A DNA stretch of 64,000 nt from Christiangramia echinicola DSM 19838. Lineage in GTDB: Bacteria > Bacteroidota > Bacteroidia > Flavobacteriales > Flavobacteriaceae. Below, piece by piece: positions 9,431 through 18,625 of this stretch. Below the pieces are notes generated by a model. The model was given only the letters and a program-made list of their open reading frames with translations, made no database searches and was not told the DNA's origin. Made by a program: the position numbers and the translations under genes. The stretch covers positions 496,001 through 560,000 of the forward strand of contig NZ_AUHG01000011.1 in the NCBI RefSeq assembly GCF_000423065.1, read 5' to 3'. The number at the start of each line of letters is the position of its first letter. Within the stretch, counting starts at the first letter, position 1.

Positions 9431-9943
9431 TTAGTTCCAGTTCTCGTCAAATTCGAAATCGTCGTAACCGTCAGTATCAAAATCATCATCATAATCACCG
9501 TTCAGCATTCCTTCGTCCTCACCTTTGAATTCTTTCTCGGGTGCACTTTCCGGGATCTGTCCGTGTACGAACATAAGATTAGGATAATCACGTCCTTCTT
9601 CAATTTCTGCTATCTGACCTAATTCTACGAAGAAGGTCCACATTTTTAGAAAGTCGTAAACGTAAATTAGTTTAGTCTGTTTTTCTGAAAGTACACTATC
9701 CAGGGTAGTTTCATTCATTAATTTGATCGAAGTATCATGACCACTCATATCGAACTGATGGATCTCTTCTCCCTGGTTCCACTCTCCATCACTAATATAA
9801 AATGAAGCCATCTCTGTACCATCAAACCCAAAAGACTGGACGATAGTATTGTGTAGGTCTTCCAGGGTGCTTTCCTGAAGCATTTCTATATCTCTGAAAA
9901 CATCTTCATCTGCATCGAGAATTACTCGGAATCTATAAACCAT
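9431..9943 (-). CDS. Plasmid pRiA4b ORF-3-like family protein
   Basis: 170 aa with the family's MVYRFRVILDADEDVFRDIEM start and the middle block ASFYISDGEWNQGEEI, characteristic of the IS1096 TnpR/pRiA4b ORF-3-like fold (PF07929). The last 35 residues are almost all Asp, Glu, Gly and aromatic residues, a disordered acidic tail. The family is widespread, often on chromosomes, and its biochemical function is unknown. It starts 34 bp before the ctaA stop on the same strand, so it may be read with the GT4-tsaC-cca-ctaA operon. Confidence 0.8.
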   Translation of the reverse strand: MVYRFRVILDADEDVFRDIEMLQESTLEDLHNTIVQSFGFDGTEMASFYISDGEWNQGEEIHQFDMSGHDTSIKLMNETTLDSVLSEKQTKLIYVYDFLKMWTFFVELGQIAEIEEGRDYPNLMFVHGQIPESAPEKEFKGEDEGMLNGDYDDDFDTDGYDDFEFDENWN

Positions 9944-9976
9944 ATCTAAAAAATTTGGAGGTCAAAGTTACAATTT

Positions 9977-10993
9977 TTAAATCTTCTCTGTAGCATAATT
10001 ACTTTCCATTAACAGGTAAAACTGATATCCGAAAAGTATGGATGCGATCACTAGATGCATTGGTTGTGAAAGGAATGGGAAATCAAAATTATACATAGCC
10101 ACTCCGGTAGCGACTTCCAGAAGAATTAAAATGATTACAGTATTTATTTTGCTGAGGTTCAGGTTAAGTTTTCTGTTTTTCCACCACAAAAATAAATTGA
10201 GTAATAAGACAAGTATTGAGAACGACCGGTGAATATAAAAGGTGATATTTGGATCTTCCAGCCACATATCTCTGGAATCGTATCCTAAGCTCCGAATCTG
10301 TTCATCTACGAACTGTCTCACCTGGGTGCCCATAACTACCTGGATTAGGGTAAGAATAACTGCAAGACCAAGTAAGATCTGAAAGCTTTTTGTTTTATAC
10401 TGGTTTGTTCTCTTTTCTGCAGAGATGCTGAGCAGGTAAAGTAGAACAGCGACTATAACCAGCGCCATAACCATATGAATAGTGATCTTAGCCGGTGCTA
10501 ATACCGAATATACTACCGTGGCTCCCAACCATGCCTGAAATCCCATTAGAAAAACACATATCCAGGACAGGATAGGGATCCTTTTACGAAAACGGAATTT
10601 TTTGATAGAAAGAAAAGCCATTATTAATACCGCTAATCCGGCCAGGGCACCAAAGAGGCGGTTGATATATTCCACCCAGGTATGGGTTGGATTAAAGATG
10701 GAGTAATCGTGCTTCTCGTAATTAACCCAATTTGAAGGCTTGTACTCCTCTTTTGTAGTAAAAGTGCTGGCTGCAACCTTCAGGGTTTCATCAACAATAA
10801 TAACCTGTCCTTCCTTATATTCCCGGTTTGGTTGAAATTCTAATTCTGAAACCTCAGTAGGAGGGATGTAGTAGCCAAAACATTTAGGCCAGTCTGGACA
10901 ACCCATTCCAGATCCGGTCATTCTAACTACAGCACCCGCAATAATTACGAGGTAAACCAGGATCAGGGATATTTTTACAGATCTTCTATACAT
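9977..10993 (-). CDS. ctaA: Heme A synthase (COX15/CtaA)
   Basis: Inner-membrane enzyme that oxidises the C8 methyl of heme O to give heme A for aa3-type cytochrome oxidase. I chose the start at 10993 (MYRRSVKISLIL), which overlaps the cca stop by 8 nt; the longer frame from 11029 adds 12 residues inside cca. About eight transmembrane helices. The first helix ends in AGAVVRMTGSGMGCPDWPKCFGYY, with the cysteine pair known in bacterial CtaA. Heme-ligand histidines are visible in HTWVEYINR, TIHMVMA, YIHRSF and QPMHLVIA. Last gene of the GT4-tsaC-cca-ctaA unit. Confidence 0.95.
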   Translation of the reverse strand: MYRRSVKISLILVYLVIIAGAVVRMTGSGMGCPDWPKCFGYYIPPTEVSELEFQPNREYKEGQVIIVDETLKVAASTFTTKEEYKPSNWVNYEKHDYSIFNPTHTWVEYINRLFGALAGLAVLIMAFLSIKKFRFRKRIPILSWICVFLMGFQAWLGATVVYSVLAPAKITIHMVMALVIVAVLLYLLSISAEKRTNQYKTKSFQILLGLAVILTLIQVVMGTQVRQFVDEQIRSLGYDSRDMWLEDPNITFYIHRSFSILVLLLNLFLWWKNRKLNLNLSKINTVIILILLEVATGVAMYNFDFPFLSQPMHLVIASILFGYQFYLLMESNYATEKI

Positions 10994-12428
10994 CTTTACT
11001 ATCAGTTTTCTTAAGACCAAGTTTTTCACCTTTCTCTAGCATGAAATCTCTGGCAGGCTGATATTCATTTGGGATCTCCCCTTCAAGAATTGCTTCTTTT
11101 ATCGCATCTTTTATCATTCCAACTTCCCTGCTTGGCTTTATTCCGAAGGTTTCCATGATCTCTTCACCACTAACCGGTGGTTGAAAATTTCGAACATGAT
11201 CCCGTTCTTCAACCTCTTCAATCTTTTTGCGGACAAGCTTGAAATTATTGTGATATTTCTTATATCTTTTCGGGTTCTTAGTAGTGATATCGGCTTCGCA
11301 AAGGGTCATAAGATCTTCGATATTATCACCGGCATCAAAAATAAGTCTTCGCACGGCAGAATCGGTCACACTATCATCAGCTATAACAATGGGCCTGGAA
11401 CTCATCAAAACCATTTTTTGAACGAACTTCATTTTTTCATTCAATGGTAATCTAAGTCGTTTAAAAAGTTTAAAAACCATTTTGGCCCCAACGAATTCAT
11501 GACCATGAAAAGTCCATCCTATCTTCTTATGAAACTTCTTTGTGGGAGCTTTACCTATATCATGCAAAAGGGCAGCCCACCTTAACCAAAGATCATCTGT
11601 ATTTTTGGAAATGTTATCTACTACTTCCAGGGTATGCCAGAAGTTATCTTTATGAGTTTGACCTTCAACTTCGTCTATTCCCTGTAGAGCAGTAAGCTCA
11701 GGAAGTATTTTCTTTAGTAATCCGGTCTTGAATAATAAAGCAAAGCCTTTAGATGGCTTCTCACTTAGCATGATCTTATTCAGTTCGTCCAGGATCCTTT
11801 CTTTCGAAATGATCTTTATTCTATCCTTATTTCTTGAGATTGCCTCTAAAGATTCAGCTTCGATCATGAAATTAAGCTGAGTAGCGAACCTGATTCCCCG
11901 GTACATTCTTAAAGGATCATCAGAGTATGTAATATCTGGATCTAAAGGCGTTTTGATGACCCTGTTCTTGAGATCTTCATAACCATTGAAAGGATCCAGC
12001 AGGTCTCCAAATCCATCTTTATTCAATTTGAGGGCCAACGCATTGATCGTAAAATCACGACGGTTTTGATCGTCTTCCAGAGTTCCGTCTTCCACGATAG
12101 GCTTCCTACTGTCTTTTCGATAACTTTCCTTACGGGCTCCTACAAATTCGATTTCGATATCATCTGAGCGTAGCATTGCTGTACCGAAATTCTTAAATAC
12201 CTGTACTTTTGGATTGTTCGGAAGTTTTTCTGCAACCTTTTGCGCGAGTTCAATTCCACTGCCCACGGCTACAATATCGATGTCTTTATGATCACCTCGA
12301 TCAAGAATATGATCACGTACAAATCCTCCAATTACATATGCGTCTACAGATAATTCATCTGCAGCTTCTGAAATAACATTAAAAATTTTATGATGTAAAG
12401 CTTTGCTGTAATTGTGGTATTTCGGCAT
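10986..12428 (-). CDS. cca: CCA tRNA nucleotidyltransferase with HD domain
   Basis: Adds or repairs the 3' CCA end of tRNAs. 480 aa, class II nucleotidyltransferase: YVIGGFVRDHIL, then the DIDIVAVG motif with the metal-binding aspartates (about residues 30-55), the RRDFTINALAL motif near 125, and LDPFNGYEDLKNRVIKTP. A HD phosphohydrolase domain follows (HTLEVVDNI ... WAALLHDIGK, about residues 265-290). Four bp separate it from tsaC upstream, so the tRNA genes are coupled. The call is firm. Confidence 0.96.
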   Translation of the reverse strand: MPKYHNYSKALHHKIFNVISEAADELSVDAYVIGGFVRDHILDRGDHKDIDIVAVGSGIELAQKVAEKLPNNPKVQVFKNFGTAMLRSDDIEIEFVGARKESYRKDSRKPIVEDGTLEDDQNRRDFTINALALKLNKDGFGDLLDPFNGYEDLKNRVIKTPLDPDITYSDDPLRMYRGIRFATQLNFMIEAESLEAISRNKDRIKIISKERILDELNKIMLSEKPSKGFALLFKTGLLKKILPELTALQGIDEVEGQTHKDNFWHTLEVVDNISKNTDDLWLRWAALLHDIGKAPTKKFHKKIGWTFHGHEFVGAKMVFKLFKRLRLPLNEKMKFVQKMVLMSSRPIVIADDSVTDSAVRRLIFDAGDNIEDLMTLCEADITTKNPKRYKKYHNNFKLVRKKIEEVEERDHVRNFQPPVSGEEIMETFGIKPSREVGMIKDAIKEAILEGEIPNEYQPARDFMLEKGEKLGLKKTDSKDV

Positions 12429-12432
12429 CTGT

Positions 12433-13002
12433 CTATTTGCGTATCACACTCACCTGACCATCATTACTCAACTTGATTATGGCAGAAGGTCGAGGTGACT
12501 TTCTTTTTCGGTCCAAATTTACTACATAGTCTACACCTTTTAAAATTTGAGGAGAGATTTGATCAAAGGATTGAGGCGTAGGTTGACCACTAATATTTGC
12601 TGAAGTAGAAACCAATGGACGTTTAAGTTTTTTTATAAGGTCTGAGCAAAATGTATCTCTTACCACACGAATTCCTAGAGATTCATCTTCGCCTACTAAG
12701 TTTTCAGCTATATGCACTGGCTTGTCATAAATAATTGTGGTTGGTTTTTTTGCATATTTTAGAATGTCATAGGCCATTTCCGGAACTTCCTCAACATATT
12801 GCTCCAGCATCTTAAAATTGGAAACCAAACAAATCAGTGCTTTAGATTCCTCTCGTTTCTTTAACTGATAGACCTTATCTACAGCATTTGCATTTGTAGC
12901 ATCGCAACCTATTCCCCAGACAGTATCTGTAGGATATAAGATGACACCACCTTTTTTAAGGATATCAATACAATTTCTAACTTCCTGTTCAATTCTTTCC
13001 AT
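12433..13002 (-). CDS. tsaC: L-threonylcarbamoyladenylate synthase (Sua5/YciO/YrdC)
   Basis: Makes threonylcarbamoyl-AMP from threonine, bicarbonate and ATP, the first step to the t6A modification at tRNA position 37. 189 aa, the short TsaC-type form without the C-terminal Sua5 domain. The signature GGVILYPTDTVWGIGCDA is at residues 18-35 and the binding motif STSANISGQPTP near 138-149. It overlaps the upstream GT4 gene by 14 nt and is followed 4 bp later by cca, so two tRNA maturation genes are translated together. Confidence 0.93.
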   Translation of the reverse strand: MERIEQEVRNCIDILKKGGVILYPTDTVWGIGCDATNANAVDKVYQLKKREESKALICLVSNFKMLEQYVEEVPEMAYDILKYAKKPTTIIYDKPVHIAENLVGEDESLGIRVVRDTFCSDLIKKLKRPLVSTSANISGQPTPQSFDQISPQILKGVDYVVNLDRKRKSPRPSAIIKLSNDGQVSVIRK

Positions 13003-14113
13003 AAAGCACTTTTTTATATGCAGCTAAAGTTTGTTCAGCCATATTCCTGGAAGTAAAGTTTTCGATCAGTTTATGATATGATCTTTCAGTGAATTTTTCA
13101 CATAATTCTTTATCCCGGGACAAAGCTATCAATTTATCTGCTAAACTTTGCGATTCATAAGGATTGGTTAGCATTCCATTTTCCCCATTTTCTATAAATT
13201 CCGGAATTCCCCCAACATTTGTGCTAACTACTGGGACTTTATGAAAACTACTTTCATATATAAACTGTGGTAAACCTTCACTTTGGGAGGTGATAAGGCT
13301 TATTTGAAACTGGGGAATAAGCCCTGAAGCATTTTCGATCTCGTTTAAAAAATGCACGTTTTTCTCCAGGTTTAATTTCTTCCGAAGTTCAAAAAAAGCC
13401 GGTGTGTACTTCGTAAACTGCCCTATCTGTACAAAATGAAAATCTTTACGCCCTGAAATATTCACTACATGATTGGCGGTTTCAAGAAAAGTCGCGAGAT
13501 CTTTAGATCTCCAGTGATTTGCAATATTCCCTATTATAATGTCATTCTCAGTAAAGCCTAATTCCTTTCTTATATTATAATCATCTCTAACTGTAAGCTT
13601 TTCTATATTCGTGCCATGATAAATCTTTTCCAGCTTAGAGTGATCTTGTATAGAAATTTTGCAATTTTCTTTTGTCTTACTGGATACACAAAGGATTTTC
13701 GAAATATTGGGATGATTGTACTTATGAAGTGTACCTTTTCTGTTTTTAATAAAATAGGAGGTTTTTTTACTAAAAATGAAACTTGGTAAATCACTGAACT
13801 TCGAGGCTAATACGGCCAAAGTTAAAGCCGTGGTATCATGTATGTGTATAAGGTTAATTTTATGTTTTTTGCATAGGGAAATAATATTCAGAATATAATT
13901 TAAACTTAGCTTATGCAGCATCAACGCTGAATATACCCGGAGTCCCTTGTCCTTGAATCGTGCATGAGCAATAGAATTCTTAGGGCATAGTATATAATGT
14001 TCATCTTGTGAGTCTGCAATATCATGAGTTACTAAATTGAGAAGGTGGTTTTCACCACCACCCCAGTCTTTTGTAGCTGAAAGATGAAGAATTCTAATTT
14101 GGCATTTATCCAT
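12989..14113 (-). CDS. GT4-family glycosyltransferase
   Basis: 374 aa GT-B fold glycosyltransferase, cytoplasmic face. The N-terminal Rossmann start ILHLSATKDWGGGENHLLNL is the acceptor-side domain. The donor-side motif SQSEGLPQFIYESSFHKVPVVST with the EGLP...E pattern is near residues 285-305, followed by GGIPEFIENGENGML. It probably transfers a hexose to a lipid-linked glycan or LPS; donor and acceptor are unknown. It leads the tsaC-cca-ctaA operon but stands back to back with the LPS-kinase-like genes, so it likely belongs to the envelope glycan region. Confidence 0.88.
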   Translation of the reverse strand: MDKCQIRILHLSATKDWGGGENHLLNLVTHDIADSQDEHYILCPKNSIAHARFKDKGLRVYSALMLHKLSLNYILNIISLCKKHKINLIHIHDTTALTLAVLASKFSDLPSFIFSKKTSYFIKNRKGTLHKYNHPNISKILCVSSKTKENCKISIQDHSKLEKIYHGTNIEKLTVRDDYNIRKELGFTENDIIIGNIANHWRSKDLATFLETANHVVNISGRKDFHFVQIGQFTKYTPAFFELRKKLNLEKNVHFLNEIENASGLIPQFQISLITSQSEGLPQFIYESSFHKVPVVSTNVGGIPEFIENGENGMLTNPYESQSLADKLIALSRDKELCEKFTERSYHKLIENFTSRNMAEQTLAAYKKVLYGKN

Positions 14114-14350
14114 GTAAAAAAGACGAATTTCTTAATTTATATACCATTTTTATTTTTGAATCCTATTCGAAATAGAATTATCGGAAATTTGCATATTTGT
14201 TGCTAATTGGTGATATCAAGCTCTAGAATAATCTTTAAAGACAACAAAAATAAGATAAATCAATTGGCATATTGTTTCCTGTAGATACTTAAAAAATTTT
14301 AGGGAGATTATAAAAAGTCTTTTACGATTGAGAATAATAGAAATATCTAA
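14114..14350. other. AT-rich divergent intergenic region
   Basis: Very AT-rich 237 bp between the divergent GT4 and first kinase-like gene. It should hold promoters for both, but I see no clean TAnnTTTG element. No open frame or repeat stands out. Confidence 0.4.
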
Positions 14351-15109
14351 ATGAAATATATATTTTCAGAAAAGGGCGAAGAGATCAGGGAAGAGTTAAG
14401 CGGCGTTATTAAAAATTTTGAATCTGAAGGGAGGTCTTTTGAACAAGGAGCCAGAAACAGTTTAAGGATATTTGATATTAATAATTATACCGTTAATGTT
14501 AAGTCCTTTAAAAGGCCTAACCTAATTAATAAGATTGCCTATAAATATTTTCGTAAATCTAAGGCTGAGAGATCTTTTCTCTATGCTCAAAAATTACTCA
14601 GTGCAAATATTGGCACTCCTTATCCCTTGACGTTTGCCGAAGAAAATAGAGGAGTAGTATTTGGAGATAGTTACTACGCATGCCTGCATCAGCATTACGA
14701 TCTCACCTACCGGGAGCTTGTGAAGGACCCCGATTATCCCGATCATGAAAATATTCTTAGAGCTTTTACAAGGTTTACTTTTGAATTGCATGAGAATAAC
14801 ATTCAATTTTTAGATCATTCTCCTGGAAATACTCTAATAGCTAAAGATTCTGAAAAGTATCGTTTTTATCTGGTAGACCTAAACCGAATGAATTTCGGTG
14901 AATTGTCTTTTGAACAAAGAATGCAGAATTTTTCCCGTTTAACTCCAATAAGGGAGATGGTAAAGATTATGGCAGATGAATATGCCTCGCTAATTGAAAG
15001 GCCTAAAGCTGAAGTGTTTGAAAGAATGTGGTTTCATACGAACCAATTTCAGGAGAAATTTAAGAGAAAGAAGAAGCTAAAGAAGATATTTAAATTCTGG
15101 AAAAAATAG
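14351..15109 (+). CDS. LPS core (Kdo/heptose) kinase-like protein, InaA/RfaP family, copy 1
   Basis: 252 aa, kinase fold. Visible elements are the beta3 segment VNVKSFKRPN (lysine 51 or 54), HENNIQFLDHSPGNTL with catalytic D155 and N160, and FYLVDLNRMNF with metal-binding D176. Family members phosphorylate Kdo or heptose of the LPS inner core from ATP. No signal peptide; a lysine-rich tail (KRKKKLKKIF) suggests binding to acidic membrane lipids. The next gene downstream is a close paralogue. All key residues are present, so it is probably active; the sugar acceptor is inferred from family and neighbourhood. Confidence 0.82.
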   Translation: MKYIFSEKGEEIREELSGVIKNFESEGRSFEQGARNSLRIFDINNYTVNVKSFKRPNLINKIAYKYFRKSKAERSFLYAQKLLSANIGTPYPLTFAEENRGVVFGDSYYACLHQHYDLTYRELVKDPDYPDHENILRAFTRFTFELHENNIQFLDHSPGNTLIAKDSEKYRFYLVDLNRMNFGELSFEQRMQNFSRLTPIREMVKIMADEYASLIERPKAEVFERMWFHTNQFQEKFKRKKKLKKIFKFWKK

Positions 15110-15474
15110 TTTGATCTCTTTTTGATCCTGGTCTTCGAATAGTGAAACATAGTATGTCTAATCCCTAATGAAGGACTTCAATTAAAAATTGTTTTTCCTG
15201 AATCAATGCGGAAGAACCACATATAAAATTCTAAGACAGTACAATTTGGGGCTTTAATTTTCTCTCCCTGTATATTGCCGATCCTTAATGGGTTTTCATC
15301 TGGTCTTTCTCTTTTTTTAGTTAATGCAATAGTTATATTTGCCAATTACAATAAACCTAAGTTTTTGAAAAGGTAGTTTTAAAACTATCGCATAATAAAT
15401 TACACTGCGATATTTTAGTGTTAAACGAATTTATTTCACGCAGTCAGGATTCTATAAAATAGCTATAATTTTAA
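15110..15474. other. Intergenic region between the two kinase-like paralogues
   Basis: 365 bp, AT-rich. It contains one stop-free stretch on the plus strand at 15227-15376 (49 codons, no ATG start) whose translation is strongly hydrophobic and ends in a basic tail. This may be the eroded C-terminus of a membrane protein. No terminator or clean promoter is evident. Confidence 0.4.
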
Positions 15475-16248
15475 ATGTTGATGAAGATATACATTTCAAA
15501 ATATCATAAAATATCTAAAAAGAATATTGAAGAAATTCTTTTGAATTTCAATTCTTTAGGTCAATCTTTTTTTGCGGGTAGGAAACATAGAAGGAATCAT
15601 ATAAAAGTGGTTGAACAAAAGGGTAGGAAGTTCAATATCAAATCTTTTAAGCAGCCTAATTTCATCAACCGTTATGTTTATGTGTTTTTTAGACAATCTA
15701 AAGCGGAACGATCATTTAAATTTGCAGAGGAACTTATTAAAAAGGGAATAGGGACCCCTAAACCAATTGCTTTTGCAGAGGAAACTAATAAGGCTGCACT
15801 TACCAAAAGTTTTTATGTTAGTGAACATTTAGATTATGATCTAACTTTTAGGGATTTAGACCTGAAAGAACCAGCGCACGAGGATATTTTGCGTGCATTT
15901 AGCCGTTTCACATTTAAACTTCACGAAAATAATATAGAGTTTTTAGACCATAGCCCCGGCAATACTCTTATTCAGATAAATAATGGCGATTACCTCTTTT
16001 ATCTCGTAGATTTAAATAGAATGAATTTTAAACCGCTTAATTTTAATCAGCGGATGAAAAATTTTGCCCGCCTAAGCCCGGATAGGGAAATTATTGTAAT
16101 TATGGCTGAAGAGTATGCCCAACTCATCGGTAAATCTGAAAACGAAGTTTTCGAGAAAATGTGGTTTTACGCGAATTCTTTTTTTGTGAATCGTGGTAAG
16201 AGCAGAAAGCGAAAACAGAAATTTAAAAACTTGGTCGGTCTTAAATAA
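15475..16248 (+). CDS. LPS core (Kdo/heptose) kinase-like protein, InaA/RfaP family, copy 2
   Basis: 257 aa paralogue of the gene at 14351. The two share long blocks such as SKAERSF, LRAF-RFTF-LHENNI-FLDHSPGNTLI and FYLVDLNRMNF, with roughly half the residues identical by eye. Catalytic D158, N163 and metal-binding D179 are intact, and the C-terminus is again basic (GKSRKRKQKFKN). Two starts are possible, 15475 or 15481, two residues apart. The pair may phosphorylate two different core sugars, or be a recent duplication with redundant roles. It converges on the Stealth-type gene. Confidence 0.82.
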   Translation: MLMKIYISKYHKISKKNIEEILLNFNSLGQSFFAGRKHRRNHIKVVEQKGRKFNIKSFKQPNFINRYVYVFFRQSKAERSFKFAEELIKKGIGTPKPIAFAEETNKAALTKSFYVSEHLDYDLTFRDLDLKEPAHEDILRAFSRFTFKLHENNIEFLDHSPGNTLIQINNGDYLFYLVDLNRMNFKPLNFNQRMKNFARLSPDREIIVIMAEEYAQLIGKSENEVFEKMWFYANSFFVNRGKSRKRKQKFKNLVGLK

Positions 16249-16375
16249 TTTTAATCGACTTTGAAATTTACTAGCTGTTAGAATCTTCTTCGTAATTCAC
16301 TTAAGCTAATCTTTCCCAAAGCCTATATATTGTTTGAAGGATGTATATATGTATTTGCTTAATAAACAGAAATAA

Positions 16376-17365
16376 TTAGTTTTCCCTTAATCGTTTTTCT
16401 ATCCAACCCAGTATATAATCTAATATTCTATCATCTGCCATATCCAGGGTTTGAAATGTGAGGAACAATTTCCTGTAATTTTTCTCAAACCACTTCAACT
16501 TTAACCTGGTAGAGGATAAGTTTTTATAAGACCTGAAGTAGGTTAACTGGGAATAATTCCGGTAATGATAAGTCTCATTTTTAATTTCCAGATGCTCAGA
16601 TAAGGAAGATAAAAGAAACTGATCTTGGTTTCTAAACCTGTGTCGTATATTCTCTCTAAGTAGAGAGTCATTCTCAAAAAAGTTCGTCAGGGTTGATTTT
16701 CTTACACTTACGGGAGTATGAAATCGTCTAACATACTTTTCCATACCCGCTAATTTGGCACTATTTTGTTGTAGTTTCTTAAAGCTAATTTTGTCTTTTT
16801 TAACGGAAATATCTAAAAAGCTTAATACTTCATGATAGGATTTTCTTAAGGTTTTATTTTCATTAAATTCCTGCCATTCCCCTCTTATAATTGGTTCTCC
16901 ATTAATAAAAAAATCATCCACCGATACTTCTTTCATGATAAAAGTATCATCGTTAAAAATGATAAAATGCTCAGTTAAATCGGGGATTTTAAATAACATA
17001 GATATAATAGAGCACGAGTTGAAGGTTGGGAGATATTCTTCGAACCCTTTAAAAATAACTTTATGATCTACTAATTTTAAGTTCATTCCCTTCTTTTCTG
17101 CTAATAATCTTAGAGAATCAAAAGACTCTGGCGATTGATCATCGGTTACCAAAAAAATATTTCTAATAAAGGGTGCGAACTTGATTATAGACCTAATTGC
17201 AATCTCAATTTCTCCAATGGAATTGTATCGCTTAAGATGTTTTTTAGAAGAGAAATTTATCTTAGACTCAGAATAAGTATTTATTTTTTCTTGCCAGTTT
17301 TTATCGTTTCCATCTACCCATGTTATAACGGCATCAACTGGATAATTTTCTAAACCTTCTTTCAT
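16376..17365 (-). CDS. Stealth-family sugar-phosphate transferase
   Basis: 329 aa with the Stealth conserved regions in order: CR1 PVDAVITWVDGNDKNW (about residues 7-22), CR2 NSIGEIEIAIRSIIKFAPFIRNIFLVTDDQ (45-75), CR3 IPDLTEHFIIFNDDTFI with the NDD motif (about 128-145), and a short CR4-like end HRFRNQDQFLLSS. Characterised relatives transfer hexose-1-phosphate from a nucleotide sugar in capsule or teichoic-type polymers (GlcNAc-1-phosphotransferase is the animal homologue). In CR3 the commonly seen FNSH has become FNSC. Convergent with kinase copy 2 and 195 bp after the CDP-glycerol-transferase-like gene. The substrate is unknown. Confidence 0.85.
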   Translation of the reverse strand: MKEGLENYPVDAVITWVDGNDKNWQEKINTYSESKINFSSKKHLKRYNSIGEIEIAIRSIIKFAPFIRNIFLVTDDQSPESFDSLRLLAEKKGMNLKLVDHKVIFKGFEEYLPTFNSCSIISMLFKIPDLTEHFIIFNDDTFIMKEVSVDDFFINGEPIIRGEWQEFNENKTLRKSYHEVLSFLDISVKKDKISFKKLQQNSAKLAGMEKYVRRFHTPVSVRKSTLTNFFENDSLLRENIRHRFRNQDQFLLSSLSEHLEIKNETYHYRNYSQLTYFRSYKNLSSTRLKLKWFEKNYRKLFLTFQTLDMADDRILDYILGWIEKRLREN

Positions 17366-17560
17366 TCAATATAAGTTTAACCCGGGACTAAAGGATTCAA
17401 TTTCAATAATTCATTAAAAACTCAGAAAAATGTTTAGGTGTTCGATAGCCTAATTATACTTCCCTGAAGAAATTTTAAAAAACCTAAAATTTTATTACAA
17501 ATTTAAAAGGATAAAATAATTTCTACATTTAAATTGTGATAATTATAAAATTAGCTGAGA

Positions 17561-18625
17561 CTATTTTATTCTAGGTGTTCTTCTAAAGGTTTTAAGAGAA
17601 TAGAAACCAAGTTTTTTTCTCACCTTTAATTTTCTAACCAGATTTAAGGGTTTAGGTTTAAGGTGGCTTTTATCAGCATGTAGAAATTGGATGGAAGCAT
17701 CAATAAGCCGTTCACTTGATTTCCCATCTTTATAAGGATGCATATTTGCATTGAATTGCTGAATCTCTTCAAGCAAACGAACATCTGGATCCAGAGCATT
17801 TTCAAGTGCATTTTCAATTTCATCAACTTCGGTGACGTTAATTAAATGCGGCCCGGGTTGTGTATTTCTAAAGGTTACGACCGGTTTATCCTGAAGCAAA
17901 AATTCGGTTACTACAGATGTGGAGTCAGCTAATAAAATATCAGACTCCCTGAATAAAGGAATCAAATCTGTGGTATTATAGAAAGTGAGATTTTCTCCCT
18001 GAATATCTTTGAATTTCTGGATTCGCTCCTGTGGAATTTTGGGATGCAGAACCACTTTGAAATCCCATTTTCCTGTTTCAGAAATTCGTTGTATTTCTTT
18101 AATAACTTCATCGTTATATGCTAAACTCAGTTTTTTGCTAAAAGTTGATGAAATCAAAATACCAGGTTTTTCCCGCGGAATTTCCTCTATTGGAAATAAC
18201 GGGTCTAGCTTTGGCCAGCCGGTTTCAACAACTTCAAAGTGTTCATGTTCTTTTTGAAGTTTCTTAAAAGGCTTAGTGGTAAAAGGTCCCTGGGTGCTGT
18301 ATAGATCAAAGAAACCTCGAATTCTAAAATGACCTTTTTTGAAATTACGCTTACTAGGTGCTATCCCGTGAAATACCTGCACTTTTAAGCCGGGAAGGAA
18401 ATCGGCTATACTATTGGTTATACTTAAGATTATATGAGCATCATAATCAATGGCTTCCTGAATATTGTTTAAAACAACCTTGTCTTTACTGAATTTCTTT
18501 TGAGTTTCTGGTTCATCAGCAAACCATTTAACCTGGAAACCGCGGCTTTGAATTTCCTTTTCCAAAGGTTCACCAATTGGAAATGCGTAGGTATAACTGA
18601 TATATATTAGAAACCGATAATTCAT
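17561..18625 (-). CDS. CDP-glycerol glycerophosphotransferase-like protein
   Basis: 354 aa, resembling the catalytic domain of CDP-glycerol:poly(glycerophosphate) transferases (PF04464). Visible motifs are QVFHGIAPSKRNFKKG near residues 104-118, VETGWPKLDPLF, LHPKIP near 200, and DILLADSTSVVTEFLLQDKPVVTF near 230-253, matching the DxSS...E donor-phosphate pattern. Its start overlaps the stop of the GT9 gene by 4 nt, so the two are translationally coupled. In a Gram-negative it may transfer a polyol-phosphate or act as a lipid-linked glycan transferase; donor and acceptor are not predictable. The basic C-terminus suggests membrane association. Confidence 0.75.
   Translation of the reverse strand: MNYRFLIYISYTYAFPIGEPLEKEIQSRGFQVKWFADEPETQKKFSKDKVVLNNIQEAIDYDAHIILSITNSIADFLPGLKVQVFHGIAPSKRNFKKGHFRIRGFFDLYSTQGPFTTKPFKKLQKEHEHFEVVETGWPKLDPLFPIEEIPREKPGILISSTFSKKLSLAYNDEVIKEIQRISETGKWDFKVVLHPKIPQERIQKFKDIQGENLTFYNTTDLIPLFRESDILLADSTSVVTEFLLQDKPVVTFRNTQPGPHLINVTEVDEIENALENALDPDVRLLEEIQQFNANMHPYKDGKSSERLIDASIQFLHADKSHLKPKPLNLVRKLKVRKKLGFYSLKTFRRTPRIK

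Noticed and set aside
15227-15376. Annotating the hydrophobic frame as a gene
   Set aside because: No start codon, preceded by an in-frame stop, only 49 codons; kept as a weak observation only.
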